Below, piece after piece: positions 8,846 to 17,804 of a stretch of 64,000 nt of DNA. How positions within the stretch are numbered: position 1 is the first letter of the stretch; every line of letters starts with the position of its first letter. The notes below the pieces were generated by a model that searched no databases, was not told the origin of the DNA, and worked only from the letters and a program-made list of their open reading frames with translations. Position numbers and translations under genes: made by a program. The stretch is from DASXAI01 sp963728985. GTDB lineage: Bacteria > Actinomycetota > Acidimicrobiia > Acidimicrobiales > Ilumatobacteraceae. The stretch is from positions 261,669-325,668 of the forward strand of contig CAVSME010000002.1 of the NCBI GenBank assembly GCA_963728985.1. Direction: 5' to 3'.

Positions 8846-9967
8846 CTATATGTAGTGCTCGGCCGGCGCCGGCAGGCCGTTGAAGCCGGGTGCGGCGTAC
8901 GCGGTGGTGTAGGCACCAGCCGACAGGACGTCGACCAGATCGCCGTCGCGCAGCGCCAAGGGCAGCGAGTACGTGGCCTTGTCGTAGAGCACGTCGGCCG
9001 AGTCGCACGTGGGGCCGGCGATCACCACCGGCCCCGTCGGCCCGCCCTCGTGCGGCGTGCGCAGCCGGTAGCGGATGGCCTCGTCCATGGTCTCGGCCAG
9101 CCCGCTGAAGCGCCCGCAGTCGAGGTACACCCAGCGTCGCTCATCGAGCGATCGTCGCGACACCAGCACCACCTCGGTGCGCAGCACACCGGCGTCGCCG
9201 ACGAGGTAGCGGCCGGGTTCCACCATGAGCTCGGGAACGACGCCGTCGAGCTGCTCGAGGGCGCGGCGGATGGCGAAGCCGTACGCCTCCACTGGCGCGA
9301 TGGTGTCCGCATAGCGAGCGGGGAAGCCGCCACCGAGGTTCACGAAGCCGATCGGTGCGCCGCGGTGTTCGGCCTCGCGCATGAGCCGGGCCACGGCGCC
9401 CAGCACGTCGTCCCACGCAGCGGGTGAGCGTTGCTGGGAACCCACGTGGAAGGACACGCCCGTGCGATGGCCGGCCCGGGCGGCGACGGTGACGAGCTCG
9501 AGCGCGTCGTGGTGATCGCACCCGAACTTCCGCGAGAGCGGCCAGTCCGCCTCGGCGCCGTCGTGGAAGAGCCGCACGCACACGTCGGCACCGGGCGCGT
9601 GGGCGATGATCTTGTCGAGCTCGGCGCGGGCGTCCACCGCGAAGCGACTGACGCCGCGCTGGTGCGCCGCGGCGATGTGGCGGGCCTTCTTGATCGTGTT
9701 GCCGAACGAGAGGTCGGCGATGCCGGCACCGGCATCGAGGCAGGCGTCGATCTCGGCCGGGCTGGCCACGTCGAACGCCGATCCCAGCGCCACCAGCGTG
9801 CGCAGCACCGGGGCGGCCGGGTTGGCCTTGACCGCGTAGAAGATGCGCACGCCGGGCAGGGCGTCGGCGAGGCGGCGGAACCGCTCGGCGACGACATCGA
9901 GGTCGACGACCAGGAAGGGCGTCTCGTGGTCTTGCGCCAGGAAGGCGGCGAGCTTGGGCGTGGGCAT
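8846..9967 (-). CDS. PLP-dependent ornithine/lysine decarboxylase (fold type III)
   Basis: A 373-residue group IV decarboxylase. Lys47 in FYAVKAN is the PLP lysine. HVGSQQ and NLGGGFPARY bind the cofactor phosphate. VEPGRYLVGDAG carries the conserved Glu, and Cys321 in GPTCDSADVLY is the catalytic cysteine contributed across the dimer. The length and the cysteine motif fit ornithine or lysine decarboxylase better than diaminopimelate decarboxylase, so the product is probably putrescine or cadaverine. It is followed by the nitroreductase gene. A membrane spermidine-synthase-like gene is nearby but on the other strand. Confidence 0.88.
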   Translation of the reverse strand: MPTPKLAAFLAQDHETPFLVVDLDVVAERFRRLADALPGVRIFYAVKANPAAPVLRTLVALGSAFDVASPAEIDACLDAGAGIADLSFGNTIKKARHIAAAHQRGVSRFAVDARAELDKIIAHAPGADVCVRLFHDGAEADWPLSRKFGCDHHDALELVTVAARAGHRTGVSFHVGSQQRSPAAWDDVLGAVARLMREAEHRGAPIGFVNLGGGFPARYADTIAPVEAYGFAIRRALEQLDGVVPELMVEPGRYLVGDAGVLRTEVVLVSRRSLDERRWVYLDCGRFSGLAETMDEAIRYRLRTPHEGGPTGPVVIAGPTCDSADVLYDKATYSLPLALRDGDLVDVLSAGAYTTAYAAPGFNGLPAPAEHYI

Positions 9968-10158
9968 CGGGGGGGCGACGGTACCGATGTCGTCTCGATG
10001 CGTCTACTGACTGACGCGTCGGCACGGACTGACGCGCCAACCAGTCACGGTGGGTCGACCACCTGACCACCGAGCGAAGCTCACATGAACAGTGCCGGTG
10101 CTGTCATCAACGCGTCACTGAGATGCCGTCAGATGGGGTAACGGACGATCGGAGCGAC

Positions 10159-10344
10159 ATGGCCGATACGGATGGTGACCGAGAGGACACGAGCGGCGAC
10201 TCGGCGCCGGTGCGCGAGGCGGCATGGCACGGCGAGCGTCCCACCTACATCGACGACGAGGAGTGCCGGCGGGCGCTCGAGGAGCTCCTCGCCGAAGCGG
10301 GTGTGCTGCCCAGCATGCTGCGCTCCCGGTCACAGCGGTCGTGA
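10159..10344 (+). CDS. Small acidic hypothetical protein
   Basis: Sixty-one codons from the ATG at 10159, preceded by GGAG at a 5-nt spacing. The product starts MADTDGDREDTSG, is strongly acidic in its first half, and ends with a helix-forming segment (DDEECRRALEELLAEAG). No family is recognised. An upstream in-frame ATG at 10123 lacks a ribosome site. It lies divergent from the decarboxylase and is not part of an obvious operon. Confidence 0.4.
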   Translation: MADTDGDREDTSGDSAPVREAAWHGERPTYIDDEECRRALEELLAEAGVLPSMLRSRSQRS

Positions 10345-10476
10345 ACGTTCTGTTCAGGCGGCCGGCATCACGCCGTCATCTTCGATTGCTAGGTTCGAGG
10401 CCAGGCGTCGAGCTGGTCGTTGACCATCTGTCCCCCCTGGTGGTCAGCGACCGGCTCCGCCAGGATCTCTAGCGCC

Positions 10477-12117
10477 TTACGTCTCGCCGGCGGGCGCCGC
10501 TGACTGCTCGGCGAGCATGGCGGCGTCGGTCTCCAGCACTCCCTCCGCCTCGGCGAAGGTGAGCGAGGCGATGCCGTCGAGCGGGCCCTCCACCGGCTCG
10601 CGCGCGTCGTGGGCCCGAGCGGGCAGGAACAGGAACACGACGATGGCGGCGACGGCGACGACGAGGGCGGCTACCAGGAGCGCGCCGCCGAAGGCGTCGA
10701 CGAACTCGCCGCGGGCGGCGCCGGCCACGGCGTCGCCGAGTGTGCTGGGCAGCGTGGCCGCCGCCTGCACGGCACCAGCGACCGAGTCCTGCGCCTTCGT
10801 GATCACGTCGGCCGGCGCGCCGAGCGACGTCAGCGCGTCGGTGACGCCAGGTCGGTACGACGTGGCCAGGATCGAGCCGATGACGGCCACGCCCAGCGCA
10901 CCGCCCATCTGGCGGGTGGTGTCGTTCATGGCCGACCCGACGCCCGCCTTGGCCGGCGGCAAGGAACCCATGATCGACTCCGTCGCCGGCGCCATCACGA
11001 GGCCCATGCCGCCCGAGAGCATGGCCATGGCCACGAGGAGGTGCGGGTAGCCGTCAGTTGCCGGCACCCGTGAGGCCCAGAACATCCCCAGGGTCACGAG
11101 GGTGAGCCCGCAGCCCACCACGACCTTGGTACCGACATGTTCGACGACGCGGGGTGCCAACGGAGCGACGACGAGCATCACGCACGCCATCGGCAGCATG
11201 CGGATGCCGGCCTCGAGAGCGGAGAAGCCGAGCACGGTCTGCAGGTACTGCGTGATGAGGAACATCGAGCCGTAGAGGGCGAAGAACGTCATCGTGATGG
11301 CGATGTTGGCCGCCGTGAACCGTCGGTTCTCGAAGAAGCGAACGTCGAGCATGGGGTGGTCGGTGTGCAGTTCCCAGGCCACGAACCCGGCCAGCACGAG
11401 CACCCCGGCGAAGAAGGCGATGACGACGCTGCTGTCCGTCCAGCCCTCGGTGGGCGCCTGGATGATGGCCCACAGCAGCAGGACGAGCCCGACGATGGAG
11501 AGCAGCGCGCCCACCGGGTCGAGGCGGGGGGCGCCGGGATCACGGGACTGCGGCAACAGCACGTAGCCGCCGATCAGCGCGGCGGCGCACACCGGGACGT
11601 TCACGAGGAACACCGAGCCCCACCAGAAGTGCTGCAGGAGGAAGCCGCCGATGACCGGCCCGATGGCGCCGCCACCGCCGGCGACGGCGGCCCACACCCC
11701 GATGGCCCGACCCCGCTCGCGCGGGTCGCGGAAGATGTTCGTGAGCAACGACAGGGTGGCGGGCATGATGAGCGCGGCGCCCACACCCATGATCGCCCGC
11801 GAGATGCCGAGCATGGCCGAGGTCGTGCTGAACGTGGCCGACAGCGATCCGGTGCCGAAGATGACGAGGCCGATGGCGAGGAACGTCTTGCGCCCGAAGC
11901 GGTCACCGAGGGAGCCGGCGGTGAGGAGCAGGCCGGCGAACACGAGCGTGTAGCCGTCGACGATCCACTGCAGTTCGCTGGTGGACGCGTCGAGCTGCTG
12001 GCTGAGCGCCGGCAGGGCGACGTTCAGGATGGTGTTGTCGAGCGAGATGATGAGGAGGCTGGAGCACAGCACCGCCAGCGCCCACCAGCGCCGGCTGTAG
12101 ACGGATTCGGACTCCAT
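10477..12117 (-). CDS. MFS drug exporter, DHA2 (EmrB/QacA, 14-helix) family
   Basis: A 546-residue integral membrane protein starting at the ATG 12115-12117 with AAGGG 5 nt upstream. It begins with a short tail and helix 1 (WALAVLCSSLLIISLDNTILNVALP), carrying the Asp-Asn of DHA2 transporters. GSLGDRFGRKTFLAIG is the loop 2-3 MFS signature. Fourteen hydrophobic segments can be counted. The C-terminal cytoplasmic tail (after FLFLPARAHDAREPVEG) is acidic and Ala-rich. It would act as a proton-driven exporter of drugs or metabolites. No regulator lies next to it. Confidence 0.92.
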   Translation of the reverse strand: MESESVYSRRWWALAVLCSSLLIISLDNTILNVALPALSQQLDASTSELQWIVDGYTLVFAGLLLTAGSLGDRFGRKTFLAIGLVIFGTGSLSATFSTTSAMLGISRAIMGVGAALIMPATLSLLTNIFRDPRERGRAIGVWAAVAGGGGAIGPVIGGFLLQHFWWGSVFLVNVPVCAAALIGGYVLLPQSRDPGAPRLDPVGALLSIVGLVLLLWAIIQAPTEGWTDSSVVIAFFAGVLVLAGFVAWELHTDHPMLDVRFFENRRFTAANIAITMTFFALYGSMFLITQYLQTVLGFSALEAGIRMLPMACVMLVVAPLAPRVVEHVGTKVVVGCGLTLVTLGMFWASRVPATDGYPHLLVAMAMLSGGMGLVMAPATESIMGSLPPAKAGVGSAMNDTTRQMGGALGVAVIGSILATSYRPGVTDALTSLGAPADVITKAQDSVAGAVQAAATLPSTLGDAVAGAARGEFVDAFGGALLVAALVVAVAAIVVFLFLPARAHDAREPVEGPLDGIASLTFAEAEGVLETDAAMLAEQSAAPAGET

Positions 12118-12201
12118 GGGATCCCTTCGCCGGGGTTGTCGCGACGTTACCCAGCGGTGGCGAGCAATACGAAACTGTGGCGTCGCGGAATCTTGGGGCC
12201 G

Positions 12202-13023
12202 TCAGCGGGCGCGGGCGAACTCGTAGAAGGCGATGGCGGCGGCATGTCCGATGTTGAGCGAGTCGACCCCCGGACGGAGCGCGATCCGGGCTCGATGATC
12301 GGCGGCGGTGAGGGCCTGCTCGCTCAGACCGGGGCCCTCTGCGCCGAGGAGCAGGGCGACGGCGCCCGGTCGGCACCGGGACGCGACGAGGTCGATCGGG
12401 TCGGCGTCGCGCGCCGGCGTGAGGGCGACCACGGCGAAGCCGGCCCGGCGGATGTCGTCCAGCGCGCCCGGCCACCCGTCGGCGCGTGTGAACGGGATGT
12501 GGAGGATCTCGCCCATCGACACGCGGACGCACCGGCGGTAGAGCGGGTCGGCGCACGTGGGGTCGAGCACGAGGCCGTCGATGCCGAGGGCGGCGGCGCT
12601 GCGGGCGATGGCGCCGAGGTTCTCGTGGTCGTTCACGCCTTCGAGGACGGCGATCGTGCGGGCGTGGGCAAGCACGGCGGCGAGGGACAGCAACGGGAGG
12701 CGGGAGGCCACGGCGACGGCCCCGCGATGGATGTCGAACCCGGCCACGGCGGCCATCGTCGGCGCTTCGGCGACGAGGACGTCGACGTCGAGGGGATCCA
12801 GCACGGACGCGAGGACGGCGGCCTTGGCCGCCGTGACCAGCACCGACCGCAGCGGGTACGGGGATGCCGCCGCCCGCCCGATGGCGGTCACGCCCTCCAC
12901 CACGAAGGTGCCCGTCGCCCCCTCGACCCGTCGTCGGTGGTCGGCGTCGGTCAGGGCCGAATACGGGACGAGGCGCGGATCATCGGGGTCGTCGACCGTC
13001 GTGAACCGAGCCACGCCAGGCAT
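12202..13023 (-). CDS. SpoU/TrmH-family RNA 2'-O-methyltransferase
   Basis: A 273-residue SPOUT methyltransferase. The three SpoU motifs are present: motif 1 NDHENLGAIARSAAALG, motif 2 ALLLGAEGPGLS, and motif 3 VDSLNIGHAAAIAFYE. These form the knotted SAM site that methylates ribose in rRNA or tRNA. The N-terminal 100 residues form the usual L30e-like substrate-binding domain (FVVEGVTAIGRAA). The ATG at 13021-13023 (MPGVARF) is preferred over an upstream ATG at 13092 because the latter would run into the divergent AlkB gene. Target base unknown. Confidence 0.88.
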   Translation of the reverse strand: MPGVARFTTVDDPDDPRLVPYSALTDADHRRRVEGATGTFVVEGVTAIGRAAASPYPLRSVLVTAAKAAVLASVLDPLDVDVLVAEAPTMAAVAGFDIHRGAVAVASRLPLLSLAAVLAHARTIAVLEGVNDHENLGAIARSAAALGIDGLVLDPTCADPLYRRCVRVSMGEILHIPFTRADGWPGALDDIRRAGFAVVALTPARDADPIDLVASRCRPGAVALLLGAEGPGLSEQALTAADHRARIALRPGVDSLNIGHAAAIAFYEFARAR

Positions 13024-13073
13024 CCTGGCAATCCCCTTGACGGCGGTCCACGCTGGGGACCAAGATCGAACAC

Positions 13074-13877
13074 ATGTTCGCAACCGCCGCACCCATGGAT
13101 CGCACCGGCTCCGTCACCACCTTCGCCGACGGCGGCGTCGACCTCCTGCCCTGGGAGGTCTCCTGGCAGGCATCGCTGTTCGGGCTGGACCCGCCCACGG
13201 TCGACCGCGCCTTCGCCGGGCTGGAGCGCCACCCGCTCGACGAGACGTCGTGGGTGGATCACCTGCCCCGCTGGCTCGGCGGCTCGGACCAGGTGTTCGC
13301 CGAGCTGGTGGCCCGCACGCCGTGGCGCCAGCGCCGAGTGCCGATGTACGAGCGGATGGTGGACGAGCCCCGGCTCACCTGGTGGTGGACGGAAGACGAC
13401 GGACGGGGGGCGCTGCCGCTGCCGGTCCTGGCCGAGATGGCCGATGTGCTGGTCGAGCGGTACGAGCGGCCCTTCGACAGCATCGGTTTGAACTTCTACC
13501 GGGACGGACGCGACAGCGTGGCGTGGCACGGCGACCGGGTGCGCCACCACCAGTGCGACCCCCTCGTCGTCATCGTCAGCGTGGGCGCACCCCGGCCGTT
13601 CCTCCTGCGGCCGCGGGGCGGCGGCTCGTCGTTGCCGTACCTGCTGGGTCAGGGCGACCTCCTGGTCATGGGCGGCGCCATCCAGCACGACTGGGAGCAC
13701 TGCGTGCCGAAGGTGGCGGCCGCCGGGCCGCGGATCAGCATCACCTTCCGCCACGGGGCGCCAGCAGCCGCGCGCGCAGGATCGTCAACAAGCCGCAACG
13801 AGGTCAGCGAGAACCGCTGGCACGATGCCCGTGGGGTTCGGGTGCGTGAGCATCCGGCCGGGACAGAAGCCTCGTGA
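13074..13877 (+). CDS. AlkB-like 2-oxoglutarate/Fe(II) dioxygenase
   Basis: A 267-residue AlkB-family protein that would remove alkyl groups from DNA or RNA bases by oxidative demethylation. LNFYRDGRDSVAWHGDR carries the iron-binding H-x-D. QGDLLVMGGAIQHDWEHCVPKV supplies the distal His, and ISITFRH supplies the Arg that binds 2-oxoglutarate. DPLVVIVSVGAPRPFLLRP is the conserved core strand region. Two in-frame ATGs (13074, 13095) are possible starts. Its stop codon overlaps the start of a tiny membrane-protein gene. Confidence 0.85.
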   Translation: MFATAAPMDRTGSVTTFADGGVDLLPWEVSWQASLFGLDPPTVDRAFAGLERHPLDETSWVDHLPRWLGGSDQVFAELVARTPWRQRRVPMYERMVDEPRLTWWWTEDDGRGALPLPVLAEMADVLVERYERPFDSIGLNFYRDGRDSVAWHGDRVRHHQCDPLVVIVSVGAPRPFLLRPRGGGSSLPYLLGQGDLLVMGGAIQHDWEHCVPKVAAAGPRISITFRHGAPAAARAGSSTSRNEVSENRWHDARGVRVREHPAGTEAS

Positions 13878-13972
13878 TCACCTGGGTGGTCGATGGCGCC
13901 GCTGTGGTGGCAGCGGTGGTCATGGTCGTCCTGATCGCGGCGGCAGTGCTCGCCGGTTTCGGCGAGCGCTGA
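13874..13972 (+). CDS. Tiny single-pass membrane protein coupled to the AlkB-like gene
   Basis: GTG at 13874 overlaps the AlkB stop TGA (GTGA arrangement), the usual sign of translational coupling. The 32-residue product is VITWVVDGAAVVAAVVMVV followed by LIAAAVLAGFGER: one membrane helix with a short charged tail. No family recognised. It could be a chance reading frame in GC-rich DNA, but the overlap and the clean hydrophobic profile argue for a gene. Confidence 0.4.
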   Translation: MITWVVDGAAVVAAVVMVVLIAAAVLAGFGER

Positions 13973-14030
13973 TCGGTTCCGGCTGGATGCTCCACCTCCC
14001 GCCGGCGGTACGACGACCTACGCTGACGCC

Positions 14031-15251
14031 GTGCTGTCGCGAGTCGTGGTGGTCGGCGCTTCACTGGCCGGTCTCCGAGCGGCGGAGACCCTCCGAGCCG
14101 AGGGCTACGGCGGCTCGCTGATCCTCGTCGGTGCCGAGTCGCACCTGCCCTACGACCGGCCGCCCCTGTCGAAGAAGCTGCTGGCCGGCCAGCTCGACGT
14201 CGAGCGGGCCCACCTCCGACGCGAGACCGAATACGGCGACCTCGACCTCGACCTCCGCCTCGGCCAGCGGGCCACCGCACTCGACACGGCGGTCCGCGAG
14301 GTGGAGCTGGCCGACGGCACCCGTGTGCCCTACGACGGGCTCGTCATCGCCACCGGCGCCGCACCGCGCCAGTTGCCCGGCCAGCCGGCGCTCGACGGGG
14401 TGTTCGTGCTGCGCACGCTGGACGACTCGCTGGCCCTGCGGGCGGCGTTCGATGCCGGGCCGCGTCGGGTGGTCGTGGTCGGCGCCGGCTTCATCGGCGC
14501 CGAGGTGGCGGCCACCGCCCGCGGCAAGGGCTTGGCCGTCACCATGGTGGAGGCGCTGGCGGCGCCGCTCGAGCGCGCCCTGGGGCCGGAGATCGGCGCC
14601 GTCTTCGCCGACCTGCATCGCGACCACGATGTCGACGTTCGCCTCGGTGTCGGGGTGGCGGCGCTGGAGGGCGACGGGCGCGTCGAGCGCGTCCGCCTGA
14701 GCGACGGCGAGGTGGTCGAGGCCGACGTCGTGGTGGTCGGCATCGGCGTCGCTCCGGTCACCGACTGGCTGGCCGGCAGCGGGCTGGAGCTGCGTGACGG
14801 CGTGGTGGCCGACTCCGGTCTGGCCGCCGGTCCGCCCGGTGTCTTCGCCGCCGGGGACGTGGTGCGCTGGCACCACGAGCTGCTCGGCGAGGAGGTGCGC
14901 CTCGAGCACTGGACGAATGCCGCCGAGCAGGGCGCCGCCGCCGCCCGCAACCTGCTGGTGACGATGGCGGGCGGCGAGGCCACCGCGTACCAGGCGGTGC
15001 CGTTCTTCTGGAGCGACCAGTACGACGCCCGGATCCAGTGCCTCGGCCGGCCCGATCCGGCCGACGACGTCGAGGTGGTGCACGGGTCGCTGGCCGAGCG
15101 CCGGTTCGTCGCCCTCTACGGGCGCCACGGTCGGCTGCGGGGCGTGCTCGGCGTGAGCCTGCCCAAGCACGTGATGCCCTACCGGGCCCTGCTCGGTAGG
15201 TCGGTGAGCTGGGACGATGCCCTCGCTCACGCTCGCGCTGCGGAAGGTTGA
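14031..15251 (+). CDS. FAD/NAD(P)H-dependent ferredoxin (or rubredoxin) reductase
   Basis: A 406-residue reductase of the BphA4/putidaredoxin-reductase type, starting at GTG 14031. It opens with the FAD dinucleotide fold (RVVVVGASLAGLRAAETLR). ESHLPYDRPPLSKKLL is the family signature. A second Rossmann motif for NAD(P)H reads RRVVVVGAGFIGAEVAAT, and the late FAD motif is GVFAAGDVVRW. The C-terminal domain includes PFFWSDQYDARIQCLGRP. It passes electrons from NAD(P)H to a small iron-sulfur protein, often feeding a P450 or dioxygenase. No partner gene is adjacent. The HAIR element of lon overlaps its stop codon. Confidence 0.9.
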   Translation: MLSRVVVVGASLAGLRAAETLRAEGYGGSLILVGAESHLPYDRPPLSKKLLAGQLDVERAHLRRETEYGDLDLDLRLGQRATALDTAVREVELADGTRVPYDGLVIATGAAPRQLPGQPALDGVFVLRTLDDSLALRAAFDAGPRRVVVVGAGFIGAEVAATARGKGLAVTMVEALAAPLERALGPEIGAVFADLHRDHDVDVRLGVGVAALEGDGRVERVRLSDGEVVEADVVVVGIGVAPVTDWLAGSGLELRDGVVADSGLAAGPPGVFAAGDVVRWHHELLGEEVRLEHWTNAAEQGAAAARNLLVTMAGGEATAYQAVPFFWSDQYDARIQCLGRPDPADDVEVVHGSLAERRFVALYGRHGRLRGVLGVSLPKHVMPYRALLGRSVSWDDALAHARAAEG

Positions 15252-15267
15252 GTGTCACACACTCAAG
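15247..15267. promoter_or_regulatory. HAIR element (HspR-binding inverted repeat) upstream of lon
   Basis: GTTGAGT-N7-ACTCAAG, matching the HspR-associated inverted repeat CTTGAGT-N7-ACTCAAG at 13 of 14 positions. It lies 40 bp before the lon start, just upstream of the candidate -35. HspR represses chaperone and lon genes in actinobacteria until heat shock, so this site probably makes lon heat-inducible. Confidence 0.8.
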
Positions 15268-15272
15268 GTCGG

Positions 15273-15300
15273 TTGCAAACTGCAAGTGCGGCCGTATCCT
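15273..15300 (+). promoter_or_regulatory. Candidate lon promoter giving a leaderless mRNA
   Basis: TTGCAA (15273-15278) and TATCCT (15295-15300) are 16 bp apart. The lon ATG starts 7 nt after the -10 box, so transcription would begin at or next to the start codon. No Shine-Dalgarno sequence is present, which agrees with leaderless translation. Confidence 0.55.
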
Positions 15301-15306
15301 GCCGCC

Positions 15307-17646
15307 ATGGCCGATACCGACACCACCGCTCTGGCCCTCCCCGTCGTGCCCCTGCCCGACGGCGTCGTCTTCCCCGGCACCGTGGTCACCCTCGCCCTCG
15401 AGAGCGAGGAGGCCCGCACCGCCATCGCCGCCGCCACCGGCGGGACCGATCGCCGGGTGCTCCTCGTGCCCGAGGTCGAGGGGCGCATGGCCCACGTGGG
15501 TGTCATCGCGCTGGTCGAGAACGCCGGCGAGCTCCCTGGTGGGGGTTCCGCCGCCATCATCCGCGGGCTGCAGCGAGCCCGCCTGGGTGCGGGCGTGGTC
15601 ACGGAGCGGTCGGGCCTCTGGGTCCAGGCCGAGCCGGTGCCCGACGCCCGGCCCAGCGTGCGCATCGAGGCCCTCGGCCGTGAGCTGAGGGTCGTCCTCG
15701 AGGAGGTCGCCGAGGTCCGCCGGTCACGGCGCCTGCCCGAGATCCTCCGCACCGTCACCGACCCCGGCGCGCTGGCCGACGCCGCCACGTCGTGGGCCGA
15801 AGCCTCCACCGACCACAAGCTGACGATCCTGGAGGCCACCGAGCTCGGGGTGCGCGTCGAGCTGGTGCTGGAGTGGGCCAAGCAGCTCCTCGCCGAGCTG
15901 CAGGTGACCGAGCGCATCCGCCAGGACGTCACCGAGGGCATGGAGAAGCAGCAGCGGGACTTCCTGCTGCGCCAGCAGCTCGCCGCCATCCGCAAGGAGC
16001 TGGGCGAGGGGGACGAGGACGGGGGCGACGACTACCGCGCCCGGGCTGCCGCCCTGCCACTGCCCGACGCGGTGCGCACCGCTGTCGACAAGGAGATCGA
16101 GCGGCTGGAGCGCTCCGGCCAGCAGAACCCCGAGCAGGGCTGGATCCGCACCTGGCTGGACCGGGTGCTCGGCCTGCCGTGGGGCACCACCACCGAGGAC
16201 AACCTCGACCTCACGGCCGCCCGTGAGGTGCTCGACGCCGACCACTACGGCCTGAGCGACGTGAAGGACCGGATCATCGAGTTCCTGGCCGTCCGCAAGC
16301 TCCGGGCCGAGCGTGACGTCGCCGACGAGGTGTCCGAGGACGCGCCCGTCACCAGCCGCCGCGGCGTGGGCGCCATCGTCGCCCTCGTGGGCCCGCCGGG
16401 AGTGGGCAAGACCAGCCTCGGCGAGTCCGTCGCCCGGGCCATGGGGCGCAAGTTCGTGCGCGTCTCGCTCGGCGGGATCCGCGACGAGGCCGAGATCCGG
16501 GGCCACCGCCGTACCTACGTCGGGTCGCAGCCCGGCCGCATCGTGCGGGCCATCACCGAGGCCGGGTCGATGAACCCGGTCGTGCTGCTCGACGAGGTCG
16601 ACAAGCTGTCGTCGGGTGGCTGGTCGGGCGATCCCGCCGCCGCCCTGCTCGAGGTGCTCGACCCGGCGCAGAACCACACGTTCCGGGATCACTACATGGA
16701 GGTCGACCTCGACTTGTCCGACGTGGTCTTCCTGGCCACCGCCAACATGGCCGAGACCATCCCCGGCCCGTTGCTGGACCGCATGGAGTTCGTGCGCCTC
16801 GACGGCTACACCGAGGACGAGAAGGTCTTCATCGCCCGCTCCCACCTGCTGCCGCGGGTGCTGAAGCAGGCCGGCCTGCGGCCCGACGAGGTCGAGCTGC
16901 ACGACGACGCCCTGCGCCTGGTGGTCACTGACCACACGCGGGAGGCCGGCGTCCGTGGTCTCGAGCGGGAGCTGGGCAAGGCCGCCCGCAAGGTGGCCAC
17001 CAAGGTGGCCAGCGACCCGTCGATCGTGCCGGTGCACATCGGTCCCGCCGATGTCACCACGTACCTCGGTCGCCAGAAGTTCTTCGCCGAGGCCGCCGAG
17101 CGGACGTCCGTTCCCGGCGTGGCCACCGGCCTCGCGGTGACCGGGACCGGCGGCGATGTCCTGTTCATCGAGGCATCGGCGTCGGAGGGCGAGCCCTCAC
17201 TGACCCTGACGGGCCAGCTCGGCGACGTCATGAAGGAGTCGGCGCAGATCGCCCTCTCCTACGTGCGCTCGCACGCCGGTCTGCTGGGCGTCGAGGGCAC
17301 CGACCTCGCTCGCCGCTTCCACGTGCACGTCCCTGCCGGGGCCGTGCCCAAGGACGGGCCGTCGGCCGGCGTCACCATGACGACGGCGCTGGTGTCACTG
17401 CTCACCAACCGGCCGGTGAAATCCACGATCGGCATGACCGGTGAGGTCACCTTGCAGGGCAAGGTGCTCCCCATCGGCGGCGTGAAGCAGAAGGTGCTGG
17501 CCGCTCACCGGGCGGGGCTCACCGAGGTGATCCTGCCCAAGCGCAACGGCGCCGACCTGGACGACGTGCCCGAGCGGGTTCGTGACGAGATGACGTTCCA
17601 CCTCGCCGACACCGTCGACGACGTCCTGGCCCACGCCTTCGCCTGA
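15307..17646 (+). CDS. lon: ATP-dependent protease Lon
   Basis: A 779-residue LonA protease that degrades misfolded and regulatory proteins in the cytoplasm as a hexamer. Order: N-terminal substrate domain (about 1-200, LPVVPLPDGVVFPGTVV), coiled-coil linker with MEKQQRDFLLRQQLAAIRKE, AAA+ module with Walker A GPPGVGKTS at 362-370 and Walker B PVVLLDEVDKL, then the protease domain. The catalytic dyad is Ser686 (KDGPSAG) and Lys729 (GGVKQK). Length is normal for the family. The ATG at 15307 is chosen from the protein start and the -10 box 7 nt upstream. Expression is probably under HspR control. A strong intrinsic terminator follows at 17722-17763. Confidence 0.97.
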   Translation: MADTDTTALALPVVPLPDGVVFPGTVVTLALESEEARTAIAAATGGTDRRVLLVPEVEGRMAHVGVIALVENAGELPGGGSAAIIRGLQRARLGAGVVTERSGLWVQAEPVPDARPSVRIEALGRELRVVLEEVAEVRRSRRLPEILRTVTDPGALADAATSWAEASTDHKLTILEATELGVRVELVLEWAKQLLAELQVTERIRQDVTEGMEKQQRDFLLRQQLAAIRKELGEGDEDGGDDYRARAAALPLPDAVRTAVDKEIERLERSGQQNPEQGWIRTWLDRVLGLPWGTTTEDNLDLTAAREVLDADHYGLSDVKDRIIEFLAVRKLRAERDVADEVSEDAPVTSRRGVGAIVALVGPPGVGKTSLGESVARAMGRKFVRVSLGGIRDEAEIRGHRRTYVGSQPGRIVRAITEAGSMNPVVLLDEVDKLSSGGWSGDPAAALLEVLDPAQNHTFRDHYMEVDLDLSDVVFLATANMAETIPGPLLDRMEFVRLDGYTEDEKVFIARSHLLPRVLKQAGLRPDEVELHDDALRLVVTDHTREAGVRGLERELGKAARKVATKVASDPSIVPVHIGPADVTTYLGRQKFFAEAAERTSVPGVATGLAVTGTGGDVLFIEASASEGEPSLTLTGQLGDVMKESAQIALSYVRSHAGLLGVEGTDLARRFHVHVPAGAVPKDGPSAGVTMTTALVSLLTNRPVKSTIGMTGEVTLQGKVLPIGGVKQKVLAAHRAGLTEVILPKRNGADLDDVPERVRDEMTFHLADTVDDVLAHAFA

Positions 17647-17721
17647 GAATCCGCGGAGTCGTTCGGCTCCGGATGTATCTGTAGGAGGGCCGGGGTCTCT
17701 ACCTCGTACCCCCCTGTGGGC

Positions 17722-17763
17722 AAGGCCGCCGGTTGGTACTCGGGAGCCGACCGGCGGCCTTTC
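17722..17763 (+). terminator. Intrinsic terminator downstream of lon
   Basis: A 12-bp perfect stem, AAGGCCGCCGGT (17722-17733) with its complement at 17750-17761, a 16-nt loop, and a short T run (CCTTTCCC). It lies 76 bp after the lon stop and 42 bp before the MarR gene. Confidence 0.75.
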
Positions 17764-17791
17764 CCTCGGAGCAGCCTCGTGACTCGCGGCC

Positions 17792-17797
17792 TACCAT
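17792..17797 (+). promoter_or_regulatory. -10 box of a leaderless MarR-gene promoter
   Basis: TACCAT (TANNNT) ends 7 nt before the ATG at 17805. There is no ribosome binding site in between, so the mRNA probably starts at or beside the start codon. Confidence 0.45.
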
Positions 17798-17804
17798 CCC
17801 GATC

